64,000 bases of DNA, taken from the NCBI GenBank assembly GCA_017475555.1, contig JAFVFL010000019.1:168105-232104 (forward strand). The letters are read 5' to 3'. Source of the stretch: Ruminococcus sp. GTDB lineage: Bacteria > Bacillota > Clostridia > Oscillospirales > Ruminococcaceae. Every line of letters begins with the position of its first letter. The first letter of the stretch is position 1. The notes beneath the pieces are model-generated. The model ran no database searches. It was not told where the DNA came from and saw nothing but the letters and a program-made list of their open reading frames with translations. Position numbers and translations under genes: made by a program. Below, in pieces: positions 36,531 to 45,516 of this stretch.

Positions 36531-36580
36531 CGATATTACATTGCTGCTTGTGCCTTTACAGAGGCGGCGTTTTATCATTC
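36531..36580 (-). repeat. Repeat unit copy 1
   Basis: On the minus strand ATAAAACGCCGCC, then GTAAAGGCACAAGCAGCAAT and GTAATATCG. The shared core over the three copies is TAAAG-R-CA...CAGCAAT followed by a TAATA/TATTA-rich stretch. Confidence 0.55.
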
Positions 36581-36659
36581 GTGCTGACTGATACCGAAGT
36601 CCCTGCCCGGGAGCATTCGTCCGACCCTTTGAACTCTTTCGTACCTCTGTTGTGATTCC

Positions 36660-36665
36660 ATTATA
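36660..36665 (-). promoter_or_regulatory. Extended -10 promoter of the structured RNA/DUF2828 unit
   Basis: TGTGGTATAAT on the minus strand is an extended -10 (TG-N-TATAAT). There is no good -35. It is downstream of the terminator of the preceding gene, so it begins a new transcript. Confidence 0.6.
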
Positions 36666-36719
36666 CCACACCTGGAATATTTTACATTTAAAAAATTCTG
36701 CGAACTTGAAAAATGCAAA

Positions 36720-36751
36720 ACGGACTGACATACGCAATGATATCAGTCCGT
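36720..36751 (-). terminator. Terminator of the membrane GTPase-like gene
   Basis: A 9-bp stem ACGGACTGA/TCAGTCCGT is followed on the minus strand by TTTTGCATTTTTC. Confidence 0.75.
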
Positions 36752-36757
36752 CCTGAA

Positions 36758-38593
36758 CTATTTAACAAGAACATCAAGAGTTTCTGTGATGAATCTCGGC
36801 TCTACCTTCACCTTGTTCTGCGGATTCTTGACGTCCTGGATCCGGCTCAGTGCTGAATGTCCGACCATTTCTACCTTGTCGGACTTGCTGCGGCATTCGC
36901 TGTACAGATCCTCGAACACCTCAGCTCCTCTGCTTTTGAAGAAGCTTCTGAAGGCATTTATCCTTGCTGAGCTCTTCTGCGTATCCATTGCAGTGCAGCG
37001 TCCGGGCAGCATGGGGTCACCGATGAGGTCGTACTTCGACACAGCGATAACTATACGCCTTACCTTATCCCGGAGTGAGCGGACTGCTTCAAGTCCCTCA
37101 CGTATACTTACATAGTATCCCGACCCGTCAACAGCCTCGGAGGCGTCGATAAACACCACAAGAACGTCCTTCTCTCTGATGTTTTTTGCTGCATATTCGC
37201 TGCTCAGGATAGTGAATGAAGCGATCCTGCGTTCGTATCTGAATGCGAGCGGAGGATACCTGAGCACGTTCTGGTCATTGTCCTCTACAGGCTCATCAGT
37301 CTTTGCTCCATACCCAAGCTTTGCGGCGATACGCTTGTAATACTCATACTCTACAGTGTCCTGACGCATGAATTTTGAGCCGTACTCACGGAATATTATC
37401 GCACAGAACGTCTCCTTTGCGGTTCCGCTGCTGCCTATAGCCTTTATGCTCACCGGTTCATCTCCGGAATATCCCCTGAGCGTCTCGTAAACAGTCATTC
37501 CGCACCGCTGACAGCACCAGTGGTCGATCTCGACCTTTTTCTCGTTGATGTCTGCAAGCGGAGTTGACACATCTGAAAGCACGTATCTCCCCTTTATCAT
37601 AGAGGAGCCTATGCTGGTGATATTGTTTGAGGCAAGAATTCTGTCAAGCTTTTCAAATCCTGAATTTGTGACGATTTTCTGGCTTTGGGGGCGAAGCCTT
37701 GAGTAATTTATCTTGTACACCCTGTAAAGCGGGACGCTGTAATCCTGACACCAAAGGCAGTAGCCGGTAGCTGCGGCAGGATTTCTTTTGTCATTCCTGC
37801 TGTCCATAGTCTCAGAAAAGCTCCTGTACATTCTCCCGACCGCTGTTCCGGCAAAGCCCATTATAATAATGACGAGGCTCACTCCCACCATGTAGAAGCT
37901 GACCGGTCTTGCACCTGCTGTAACGGAATACGTTATGCTGTCCGGGTCTGAAAGAGATGAAAGGCTGTCTCTGACCCATGCAGATATATCCGTGCTGCCG
38001 CAGAGGACATGGCTGCTGAGCCTGAGGAATACATATATATTGACGAGCTGGAGAGCCGTAAATATCAGCCCTGCGGACTTGGACGGGAGGATTATCGTTC
38101 CCTCCTTCAGCGTCTTGCACAGCGAAAAGCCGAGCATACAGATCGCAGTGCCGAGTATGTACACTGAGAGGAGCGACAGCGGCGGAAGATATGCGTGGCG
38201 GCGTACCTCGTCTCCGGGCGGCAGACCCGTAAGTCCGCTGTCTGTCCAGCAGCGTGCCACGGCAATGATAAGCGGCACAGCAGCAGCGGCAGTAAGCACG
38301 ATCAGTACGATAAACACAGGCAGCTTGATACCGCTGAGGGAGCAATGCCAGCCGGAATCGCTTATCGCACGCCGGGAAAAGTAAAGACCGAAGATCCCGG
38401 CAAGCAGCAGGAGCGGTGCAAGCACTGTAATGCCCTCAAGCGGCGGTGAGCCTGCATTAAGGTTAAGGTATACCGGAAGAAGTATATCCATTACAAGTAT
38501 CAGTGCCATAGTTATCCATATCATGACATTGAGCCAGCCGGACATTTTGTCCTTGCAGTCGGAAATCGTATTATTATCTTCGTAAGCTCTCAT
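36758..38593 (-). CDS. Membrane protein with zinc ribbon and GTPase-like domain
   Basis: About 611 residues. The N-terminal half has five or six hydrophobic segments (around 20-45, 55-75, 90-115, 140-160, 175-195 and 235-260). Then comes a split cysteine cluster, YCLWC (about 277) and WCCQRCG (about 360), of zinc-ribbon type. The C-terminal domain resembles a small GTPase: a P-loop-like GSSGTAKETF (about 387) lacking the usual GKS/T, VLVVFIDASEAVDG, and a G4-like AVSKYDLIGD (about 516). I start at 38593, five bases after GGAGG. Function is unknown; similar TM/zinc/GTPase layouts occur in proposed conflict systems. Confidence 0.6.
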   Translation of the reverse strand: MRAYEDNNTISDCKDKMSGWLNVMIWITMALILVMDILLPVYLNLNAGSPPLEGITVLAPLLLLAGIFGLYFSRRAISDSGWHCSLSGIKLPVFIVLIVLTAAAAVPLIIAVARCWTDSGLTGLPPGDEVRRHAYLPPLSLLSVYILGTAICMLGFSLCKTLKEGTIILPSKSAGLIFTALQLVNIYVFLRLSSHVLCGSTDISAWVRDSLSSLSDPDSITYSVTAGARPVSFYMVGVSLVIIIMGFAGTAVGRMYRSFSETMDSRNDKRNPAAATGYCLWCQDYSVPLYRVYKINYSRLRPQSQKIVTNSGFEKLDRILASNNITSIGSSMIKGRYVLSDVSTPLADINEKKVEIDHWCCQRCGMTVYETLRGYSGDEPVSIKAIGSSGTAKETFCAIIFREYGSKFMRQDTVEYEYYKRIAAKLGYGAKTDEPVEDNDQNVLRYPPLAFRYERRIASFTILSSEYAAKNIREKDVLVVFIDASEAVDGSGYYVSIREGLEAVRSLRDKVRRIVIAVSKYDLIGDPMLPGRCTAMDTQKSSARINAFRSFFKSRGAEVFEDLYSECRSKSDKVEMVGHSALSRIQDVKNPQNKVKVEPRFITETLDVLVK

Positions 38594-38609
38594 CTGTTCC
38601 TCCAAGACG

Positions 38610-38628
38610 GTGATATTCAGTATATCAC
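38610..38628. promoter_or_regulatory. Palindrome at the GTPase-like gene start site
   Basis: Arms GTGATAT and ATATCAC around five bases lie directly after the -10, either an operator or a short mRNA hairpin. Confidence 0.45.
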
Positions 38629-38629
38629 T

Positions 38630-38658
38630 ATTCTAACACTTTGAACGCAATTTGTCAA
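38630..38658 (-). promoter_or_regulatory. Promoter of the membrane GTPase-like gene
   Basis: On the minus strand TTGACA (38653-38658), 17 nt, TAGAAT (38630-38635). Confidence 0.75.
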
Positions 38659-38705
38659 TAGTATATACAAATTAATTATTTTAATTGTTTGCAGGCGTTG
38701 ATTTC

Positions 38706-38720
38706 CGCAGAATTTCTGCG
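38706..38720. promoter_or_regulatory. Short palindrome upstream of the secA promoter
   Basis: CGCAGAA and TTCTGCG flank a single T, six bases before the secA -35. It could be an operator; nothing else supports it. Confidence 0.3.
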
Positions 38721-38726
38721 TGGGTA

Positions 38727-38755
38727 TTGACAAAAGCTCACGATTGTTGTAAAAT
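38727..38755 (+). promoter_or_regulatory. secA promoter
   Basis: TTGACA (38727-38732), 17 nt, TAAAAT (38750-38755). Confidence 0.75.
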
Positions 38756-38841
38756 AGATTTATCGTATCCATTCAATGGGAGCCATTTGAAGTCAATTAT
38801 CAAGACATCAATAAATAATAAGTAAAGGCGGTTAAAATAAA

Positions 38842-41604
38842 ATGGGTCTGTTCAAAAGTGTTTTTGGTGCCAATGCCTACAGCAACAGAGAGCTGAAGCG
38901 CATAGAGCCAATAAAGAATAAGGTCCTTGAGCTCGATGAGGAGTATCAGAAGCTTTCAGACAGTGAGCTGAAGGCTAAAACTCAGGAATTCAAGGACAGA
39001 CTTGATGCCGGAGAGAATCTCGACACTATCATGCCGGAGGCTCTTGCTACAGTTCGTGAGGCTGCCTGGAGAGTGCTTGAAAAGAAGCCCTACCCCGTGC
39101 AGATAATCGGTGCTATCGTTCTTCATCAGGGGCGTATCGCTGAGATGAAGACCGGTGAAGGTAAAACTCTCGTTGCGTGCGTTGCTTCCTATCTTAATGC
39201 ACTCACCGGCAAGGGAGTCCATGTCGTTACTGTAAATGACTACCTCGCTAAGACTCAGGCTGAGGAAATGGGCAAGGTGCTCCGCTGGCTCGGTCTTACT
39301 GTCGGCTGTATCCTCCACGGGCTCAACAACGATGAGAGGCGTGCGGCATACAGATGCGATGTCACCTATGCCACAAACAATGAGCTGGGCTTCGATTACC
39401 TGCGTGACAACATGGTGACCCACAAGGAGGAGCGTGTCCAGCGTGAGCCTAACTTCGCTATCGTGGACGAGGTGGACTCCATACTTATAGATGAGGCACG
39501 TACTCCGCTCATCATTTCCGGAAGGGGAGACAAGTCCACCGATCTGTACGCCATAGCTGACAGGTTCGCAAAGACCCTTACTCCGACAACTGTCGTTGAG
39601 ATAGATGACAAGGAGGATCAGGATTCTATAAATGAGACTGCTGATTACATAATCGACGAAAAGGCAAAGACTGCAACTATCACCCAGAGAGGCGTAAAGA
39701 AGGCTGAGAGCGTTTTCCGTATCGAAAACCTCATGGATCCTGAGAATATGACTCTTCTGCACCATATAAATCAGGCTATCAAGGCAAACGGTGTCATGAA
39801 GAACGATATAGATTATGTCGTCAAGGACGGAGAGATCATCATAGTTGATGAATTTACCGGCCGTCTCATGCTCGGCAGACGCTTCAATGACGGTCTGCAC
39901 CAGGCTATCGAGGCTAAGGAGGGCGTCAAGATAAAGAGCGAGTCACGTACTCTTGCTACTATCACGTTCCAGAACTTTTTCCGCTTGTATACAAAGCTCT
40001 CCGGCATGACCGGTACTGCTATGACCGAGGAGGACGAGTTCAAGGAGATCTACAAGCTCGACGTTATCGCTATCCCCACAAACAAGCCTGTTATCCGTAT
40101 CGACCACAACGATCAGGTATACAGCACCGAAAAGGGCAAGTATCTGGCGATAATAGACAAGATAATAGAGTGTCACGAAAAAGGTCAGCCTATACTCGTG
40201 GGTACAGTTTCTATCGAGAAATCCGAGCTTCTTTCCGCCATGCTCAAGCGTAAGGGCGTAAAGCATGAGGTGCTCAACGCCAAGCACCACGCAAAGGAGG
40301 CTGAGATCGTTGCTCAGGCTGGTAAGTACGGTGCGGTAACTATCGCCACCAACATGGCTGGACGTGGTACTGATATCATGCTCGGCGGTAATGCTGAGTT
40401 TCTTGCACGTGCAGAGCTCCGCAAGCGTGAGATACCGGAGGAGATAATCTCTGAGGCTATCGGTTTTGCTGATACGGATAATCAGGAGATTCTTGACGCA
40501 AGAGCTCTCTACCGTCAGCTTTATGACAAGTTCAACGCTGAGGTCAAGGAGAAGGCTGTTGCGGTAAAGGAAGCCGGCGGACTTTATATACTCGGTACCG
40601 AGCGTCACGAATCAAGACGTATCGACAATCAGCTCCGTGGACGTTCAGGCCGTCAGGGAGACGAGGGCGAGAGCTGCTTCTTCCTGTCTGTAGAGGACGA
40701 TCTCATGCGTATATTCGCCGGAGACAGACTTGAAAATATGATGAAGGTGCTCAACGTTGAGGAGACTATGCCTATCGAGAGCAAGTCGCTCACACGTATC
40801 ATCGAGTCGTCACAGAAGAAGGTAGAGGGCAGGAACTTCAGCATAAGAAAGAACGTTCTCAACTACGACGACGTTATGAATACTCAGCGTGAGATAATCT
40901 ACAAGCAGCGTTCACAGGTGCTTGACGGAGAGGATCTGCATGAGAGTATACTCAAGATGATGGAGGATCTAATAACCACGACTGTCAACAATTATCTTCT
41001 TGATGAGGATAATCGTGATGACTGGAACGTTGTCGGACTCAAGGAGTATTTCCTCGGCTGGCTCATAGGCCCGGAGGATCTGGAATTTGATGAGGAAGAG
41101 CTGAGGACTGTAACCAAGGAAGAGATAATCAACGCACTCAACGAAAAGTGCGGAGAGATATATCAGGCGAAGGAGGCTGAGTACGGCTCTGAGGTCATCA
41201 GAGAGCTTGAGCGTGTCGTTCTTCTGCGTACTGTTGATACAAAGTGGATGGCTCATATCGACGACATGGAGGAGCTGAAGAAGGGTATCGGACTGCGCTC
41301 ATATGGTCAGAGGAACCCTGTTATCGAGTACAGGTACGAGGGCTTTGAGATGTTCGATGCTATGGTAGATTCGATACGTGAGGATACCGTCCGTATGCTG
41401 CTCACTGTCAAGCTCCAGAAGAATGAGGCTCCTGAGCGTGAGCAGGTCGCAAAGCCTGACGCACCGAATGCAGGTGCAGGTGACGGCAGCTTCTCTGAGC
41501 CTGTCCGCAATAACCAGAAGGTCGGCGACAATGACCCCTGTCCGTGCGGCAGCGGTAAGAAGTATAAGAAGTGCTGTAAGCTGAAGGATCAGCAGACCAG
41601 CTGA
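38842..41604 (+). CDS. secA: Preprotein translocase ATPase SecA
   Basis: SecA drives secretory proteins through SecYEG. The 920-residue protein has Walker [14 protein letters not shown] (about residue 103), the DEAD-type Walker [15 protein letters not shown], helicase motif VI region [16 protein letters not shown], and the C-terminal zinc-binding tail [15 protein letters not shown] that binds SecB/lipid. Full length; start preceded by AAAGGCGG. It is transcribed divergently from the membrane GTPase-like gene. Confidence 0.98.
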   Translation: MGLFKSVFGANAYSNRELKRIEPIKNKVLELDEEYQKLSDSELKAKTQEFKDRLDAGENLDTIMPEALATVREAAWRVLEKKPYPVQIIGAIVLHQGRIAEMKTGEGKTLVACVASYLNALTGKGVHVVTVNDYLAKTQAEEMGKVLRWLGLTVGCILHGLNNDERRAAYRCDVTYATNNELGFDYLRDNMVTHKEERVQREPNFAIVDEVDSILIDEARTPLIISGRGDKSTDLYAIADRFAKTLTPTTVVEIDDKEDQDSINETADYIIDEKAKTATITQRGVKKAESVFRIENLMDPENMTLLHHINQAIKANGVMKNDIDYVVKDGEIIIVDEFTGRLMLGRRFNDGLHQAIEAKEGVKIKSESRTLATITFQNFFRLYTKLSGMTGTAMTEEDEFKEIYKLDVIAIPTNKPVIRIDHNDQVYSTEKGKYLAIIDKIIECHEKGQPILVGTVSIEKSELLSAMLKRKGVKHEVLNAKHHAKEAEIVAQAGKYGAVTIATNMAGRGTDIMLGGNAEFLARAELRKREIPEEIISEAIGFADTDNQEILDARALYRQLYDKFNAEVKEKAVAVKEAGGLYILGTERHESRRIDNQLRGRSGRQGDEGESCFFLSVEDDLMRIFAGDRLENMMKVLNVEETMPIESKSLTRIIESSQKKVEGRNFSIRKNVLNYDDVMNTQREIIYKQRSQVLDGEDLHESILKMMEDLITTTVNNYLLDEDNRDDWNVVGLKEYFLGWLIGPEDLEFDEEELRTVTKEEIINALNEKCGEIYQAKEAEYGSEVIRELERVVLLRTVDTKWMAHIDDMEELKKGIGLRSYGQRNPVIEYRYEGFEMFDAMVDSIREDTVRMLLTVKLQKNEAPEREQVAKPDAPNAGAGDGSFSEPVRNNQKVGDNDPCPCGSGKKYKKCCKLKDQQTS

Positions 41605-41611
41605 TGATGAT

Positions 41612-41638
41612 ACACCCTGCTGCTCGTCGGCAGGGTGT
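41612..41638 (+). terminator. Hairpin after secA
   Basis: A 9-bp stem ACACCCTGC/GCAGGGTGT is followed by a weak tail (AGCTTT). It probably acts as a partial terminator. Confidence 0.5.
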
Positions 41639-41656
41639 AGCTTTAGAGGATAATAT

Positions 41657-42511
41657 ATGAAAAGGATCTATATTCCGCTCATGCTTTCTGCTGTACTTTC
41701 GCTCGGAGGCTGCGGTACTGAAACTGTGATGAGGGCTGAGAACAGCTCGTCGGAAGCTATTACGCAGGAGTACGTGACGACAGCCGCTGAGGAGACAGAG
41801 GAAACGACGGAAACTGCACAAACAGGCACGAAGCTGTCAGGCACTGCTGTGACCTCATCTGCGGCAGAGACAACAACTGTAACAGCTGCCGCAGAAGCGG
41901 CTGAGGAGCAGGATAATGATGTGCAGCAGACCTACCCAGTCCCGGTAGGGGCAGACCCGGAGGAGATAATGTCCCATTACAGCTTCAGCGTCACTCAGCA
42001 CGGAGTTGAGGTGTACTATGACGGCAAAAAGGTACAGCTTATTCCGGAAAATGGCTTGTATTCGGAAAATGCCTCTCATCCGCTTGACGATTTCCTTGTG
42101 CATGAGGACTTTGATTTTGACCTGTACGACGATCTGTTTATACCGTCCTCGGTCGGGGACATATCAGATGTTTCGGGGAGGTATTATCATTTTGACAGAA
42201 CTGTTGGTCTTTTTGCAGAATGGAGCGAGCTTGACAGGCTGGGAAGGTGTGCAGAGACAAACCCGGCTGACGGTACACTGATGATACACAACAAGGACAG
42301 TGCTGCGGCTTATGAGGATAAGTATTATTCGTGGGACAGCGGCACGCTCGTGCTTGTTATGCGTGTTGTGCAGTACGTTTCCACTAACGGAGAGATGTAT
42401 ATTGATTACTATGAGGTGAAAGGCGGCAGTGAGGAGCTTTTCTACCGGGAGAGGATACTTTTCGGCGTGGACGGCAGCTATGCCGGGACTGAATCCGTTC
42501 CGCTGGGCTGA
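41657..42511 (+). CDS. Predicted lipoprotein
   Basis: The 284-residue protein starts with a lipoprotein signal peptide: MKR, a hydrophobic core and lipobox LGGC with Cys19. Residues 25-90 are low-complexity Thr/Glu/Ala (TAAEETEETTETAQ), a cell-wall spacer. The folded part (about 95-284) has no domain I recognise. It is anchored to the outer membrane face. It lies 53 bases after secA and 12 before the methyltransferase. Confidence 0.75.
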   Translation: MKRIYIPLMLSAVLSLGGCGTETVMRAENSSSEAITQEYVTTAAEETEETTETAQTGTKLSGTAVTSSAAETTTVTAAAEAAEEQDNDVQQTYPVPVGADPEEIMSHYSFSVTQHGVEVYYDGKKVQLIPENGLYSENASHPLDDFLVHEDFDFDLYDDLFIPSSVGDISDVSGRYYHFDRTVGLFAEWSELDRLGRCAETNPADGTLMIHNKDSAAAYEDKYYSWDSGTLVLVMRVVQYVSTNGEMYIDYYEVKGGSEELFYRERILFGVDGSYAGTESVPLG

Positions 42512-42523
42512 TGAGGTGATACG

Positions 42524-43300
42524 ATGAGCTACAGTGCCTTTGCCCGGTACTACGATGAGCTTACGGCGAATGTGGGCTATCGTGAACGGGCTTTGTATTT
42601 TGATGAGATCATCAGAAAATTCAGGCGGACAAAGGGGGATATCCTGCTTGACCTTGCGTGCGGAACAGGCAGTATATCGCTTGAAATGGCTCGTCTGGGC
42701 TATGACGTGATCGGTGTGGATATATCTGATGAAATGCTCGGGGCAGCTATCGAAAAGAAGTTTGAAAGCGGTCTTGATGTGCAGTTTCTCAGACAGGATA
42801 TGCGTAAAATAGATATGTTCGGCACTATCGACATTGCCCTTTGCGTGCTCGACAGCATCAATCATTTGTCCGGACTTGACGATGTGAGGCAGGTATTTGA
42901 AAGAGCCGCATTCTTTTCAGAGCTTGGCGGTCTGTTCATATTCGATGTGAATACCCTCTACAAGCACCGCTGCATTCTTGCCGACAATACCTTTACGTAT
43001 GAAACTGAGAATGTATACTGCGTGTGGGAGAATTCGCTGAACAGGGACAATGATTCGGTGCGTATCGGACTTGAATTTTTCGAGAAGCAGGACGACGGCA
43101 TCTACAGACGAAGCTCAGAGAGCTTTACAGAGACAGCGTTCAGCGAGGAGGATATAGAGCTGCTGCTCAGGGAAACAGGCTTTGAGCTTGTGGCAAAATA
43201 CGGCGGAGATACATTTGACCCTCCGGCTGAGGATTGTCAGAGGATAGTCTACGCTGCGCGCTGTATCAGAAACGGTCAGACAAATGACAAAGGAGAATAA
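42524..43300 (+). CDS. Class I SAM-dependent methyltransferase
   Basis: The 258-residue Rossmann-fold protein has motif I LLDLACGTGSISLEMARLG, motif II VIGVDISDEML and the post-motif DIALCVLDSINHL. The substrate is unknown; the closest general type is the ubiquinone/menaquinone-like or small-molecule methyltransferases (Methyltransf_25). The start follows GAGGTGATACG. It ends two bases before hslO. Confidence 0.88.
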   Translation: MSYSAFARYYDELTANVGYRERALYFDEIIRKFRRTKGDILLDLACGTGSISLEMARLGYDVIGVDISDEMLGAAIEKKFESGLDVQFLRQDMRKIDMFGTIDIALCVLDSINHLSGLDDVRQVFERAAFFSELGGLFIFDVNTLYKHRCILADNTFTYETENVYCVWENSLNRDNDSVRIGLEFFEKQDDGIYRRSSESFTETAFSEEDIELLLRETGFELVAKYGGDTFDPPAEDCQRIVYAARCIRNGQTNDKGE

Positions 43301-43302
43301 AA

Positions 43303-44172
43303 ATGGGAAAGCTATACAGGGCGATATCAGCGGACGGCTCTGCTGTTGCGGCTGTGATCGACGGGACTGACATTGTCTCGGAGATAGAAAGGATACACAA
43401 GACCTCAGCGGTCGTAACGGCTGCACTCGGCAGGCTGAGTATTGCCGCTTCGCTTATGGGATACACCATGAAGGGTGCGAATGACAGCGTGACACTCAGG
43501 CTTGACGGGAACGGCCCTGCCGGACAGCTCGTGGCAGTATCCGACAGCAGAGGCAATGTAAAGAGCTGCGTGGGTAATCCGGTGGTCGAGCTTCCGCTGA
43601 ACGCTAAGGGAAAGCTTGACGTTGCAGGTGCGGTCGGAAGAGACGGAACTCTTTCGGTCGTGAAGGATATGGGGCTGCGTGAGCCGTATGTCGGCGTGAT
43701 ACCGATAGTTTCCGGCGAGATCGCTGAGGATATCGCAAGCTACTACGCAGCAAGCGAGCAGATACCGACTGTCTGCGGTCTTGGAGTGCTTGTAAACCCG
43801 GAGCTTACTGTGAGGGCGGCGGGCGGATTTCTTGTGCAGCTTTTGCCGTTTGCAGATGAAAAGTGTATCGGCACTATCGAGAAAAATGTATCGGAAATGA
43901 GACCGGTCTCCGCACTTATCGCTGACGGAGCTTCACCTGAGGAGATCGCCGGAATGCTGCTCAGAGGGCTTGAACCGAATGAGCTTGATACCTCCGAGCC
44001 GGCGTACCGCTGTGACTGCTCCCGTGAAAGGACTGAAAAAGTTCTTATAAGTATCGGAAAAAATGAGCTTGCTTCTATGGCGGCTGAGGGGAAGGATACC
44101 TCTGTCTGCTGCCACTTCTGCGGAAAGGAATACATTTTCACTCCGGAGGAGATAAGAAAGCTCGCAGAATAA
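43303..44172 (+). CDS. hslO: Hsp33 redox-regulated chaperone
   Basis: Hsp33 is a holdase activated by oxidation, when its zinc is released. The 289-residue protein has the N-terminal chaperone core (LSIAASLMGYTMKG, ETVRLDGNGPAG-like region) and the four zinc cysteines as YRCDCSRE and VCCHFCGKEY near the C-terminus. SD AAAGGAG. Confidence 0.95.
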   Translation: MGKLYRAISADGSAVAAVIDGTDIVSEIERIHKTSAVVTAALGRLSIAASLMGYTMKGANDSVTLRLDGNGPAGQLVAVSDSRGNVKSCVGNPVVELPLNAKGKLDVAGAVGRDGTLSVVKDMGLREPYVGVIPIVSGEIAEDIASYYAASEQIPTVCGLGVLVNPELTVRAAGGFLVQLLPFADEKCIGTIEKNVSEMRPVSALIADGASPEEIAGMLLRGLEPNELDTSEPAYRCDCSRERTEKVLISIGKNELASMAAEGKDTSVCCHFCGKEYIFTPEEIRKLAE

Positions 44173-44183
44173 CGAGGTATTGT

Positions 44184-45434
44184 ATGTACGAAAACAAAAC
44201 GGAGGAGCTTCCGGTAAGGGCGGTGCTTGCTTGTGTGGATACCGGCGAATTTGACGCTGAGATATCAATTGCAGAGCTTGCCGAGCTTGCTGAGACGGCA
44301 AATGCAGAGGTAGTCGGCGAGGTGATACAGCGTAAGCAGACCTGCGACCCGGCGACCTGCATGGGTGCCGGACGGCTTGAGGAGCTTAAAGAGCAGCTTG
44401 AAGCCCTTGAGGCGGAGCTTGTGATATTTGACCATGAGCTTACCGGCATACAGGTCAGGAATATCGAGGATATTCTCAATGTCAGGGTGATCGACAGGAC
44501 TACGCTTATCCTCGATATCTTCGCTCAGAGGGCGAGGACGAAGGAGGGCAGGCTTCAGGTCGAGCTTGCACAGCAGAAGTACAGGCTGCCCCGGCTGACA
44601 GGAATGGGCACATCTCTTTCCCGTCTCGGCGGAGGTATCGGTACAAGAGGGCCGGGTGAGACTAAGCTTGAAACTGATAAAAGACATATCCGCCGCAGGA
44701 TAAGCTCGCTCGAAAGGGAGCTTGAGGAGCTGAAAAAGCACCGCAGCTTCACCCGTTCACGCCGCAAAAAGGACGGAGTGCTGTGTGCTGCGATAGTCGG
44801 GTACACGAATGTCGGCAAGTCCACTCTGCTCAATGCACTTACAAATGCCGGTGTACTTGCCGAAAACAAGCTTTTTGCGACGCTCGACACCACCTCACGC
44901 TCGATCGAACTGCCGGACGGAAGAAGTGTTATGCTCATAGATACTGTCGGGCTTATACGCCGGCTGCCGCATGAGCTTGTGGAGGCATTCAAATCCACTC
45001 TTGAGGAGGCTGCGTCTGCGGATATTATCCTCAACGTTCAGGATCTGTCATCACCCGAAAGGGAGGAGCAGGCTGAGGTGACACGCCGTCTTCTTTCAGA
45101 GCTTGGCTGCGACGGGATACCGGTGATAAATGTTATGAATAAAGCCGATCGTGCCCTCTGTCCCGATTTAGTTTCAGAGGACGGGAGCACAGTGATAATA
45201 TCTGCACTTCATGATGTGGGCTTTGACAGGCTTTTATCAGTTATCGCTGCCAGTCTCCCGGAAACTGCAAGGCGTATGAAGCTGCTTGTGCCATATGAGC
45301 AGGGAGCTTTCATAGGACGGATACGCTCAGAGGGAAAGGTGTTTTCTGAGAAATACACAGAGAACGGGACATTGATAGACGCACTTGTGGATATAAAGCT
45401 GATAAATGAAGCGGAGAGCTTTGCTGCACAGTGA
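44184..45434 (+). CDS. hflX: Ribosome-associated GTPase HflX
   Basis: HflX splits stalled or damaged 70S ribosomes under stress. The 416-residue protein has the N-terminal HflX domain (GAGRLEELKEQLE, FDHELTGIQVRN), the coiled-coil linker, G1 GYTNVGKSTLLNAL (about 204), G3 DTVGLIRRLP and G4 NKAD. Full length. It lies 11 bases after hslO, forming a stress-related pair. Confidence 0.95.
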   Translation: MYENKTEELPVRAVLACVDTGEFDAEISIAELAELAETANAEVVGEVIQRKQTCDPATCMGAGRLEELKEQLEALEAELVIFDHELTGIQVRNIEDILNVRVIDRTTLILDIFAQRARTKEGRLQVELAQQKYRLPRLTGMGTSLSRLGGGIGTRGPGETKLETDKRHIRRRISSLERELEELKKHRSFTRSRRKKDGVLCAAIVGYTNVGKSTLLNALTNAGVLAENKLFATLDTTSRSIELPDGRSVMLIDTVGLIRRLPHELVEAFKSTLEEAASADIILNVQDLSSPEREEQAEVTRRLLSELGCDGIPVINVMNKADRALCPDLVSEDGSTVIISALHDVGFDRLLSVIAASLPETARRMKLLVPYEQGAFIGRIRSEGKVFSEKYTENGTLIDALVDIKLINEAESFAAQ

Positions 45435-45516
45435 CAGCAATTCAGGAAGCTGAAATAAACAGACCTCCCAGGTGCAGAATAAGCAGGAAGTCTGATATAA
45501 CAGAAAGGACATGGAT

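Larger units (their letters stand above)
36170..36653 (-). ncRNA. Candidate structured non-coding RNA or long leader upstream of the DUF2828 gene
   Basis: About 480 transcribed bases contain no credible gene but many stems on the minus strand: GTGCCC-GTAA-GGGCAC (GNRA loop), ATTGCAG-GATA-CTGCAAT within CACC/GGTG, GCAGAG-CTTG-CTCTGC, and two sets of crossing pairs that would form pseudoknots (AGACTCG/CGAGTCT with TTGATCCGG/CCGGAGATCAA; GCTGCC/GGCAGC with CTGTCC/GGACAG). Three copies of a ~50-nt repeat flank the folded core. Its own promoter is at 36660. It may be a separate small RNA bound by the DUF2828 protein, as Y RNA is by Ro60, or a regulatory 5' leader. No known class is recognised. Ends are estimates. 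Confidence 0.6.

Noticed and set aside
36170..36653. tRNA or degenerate tRNA cluster
   Set aside because: No acceptor/T-arm combination with TTCRANY could be found on either strand, despite GC-rich stems.
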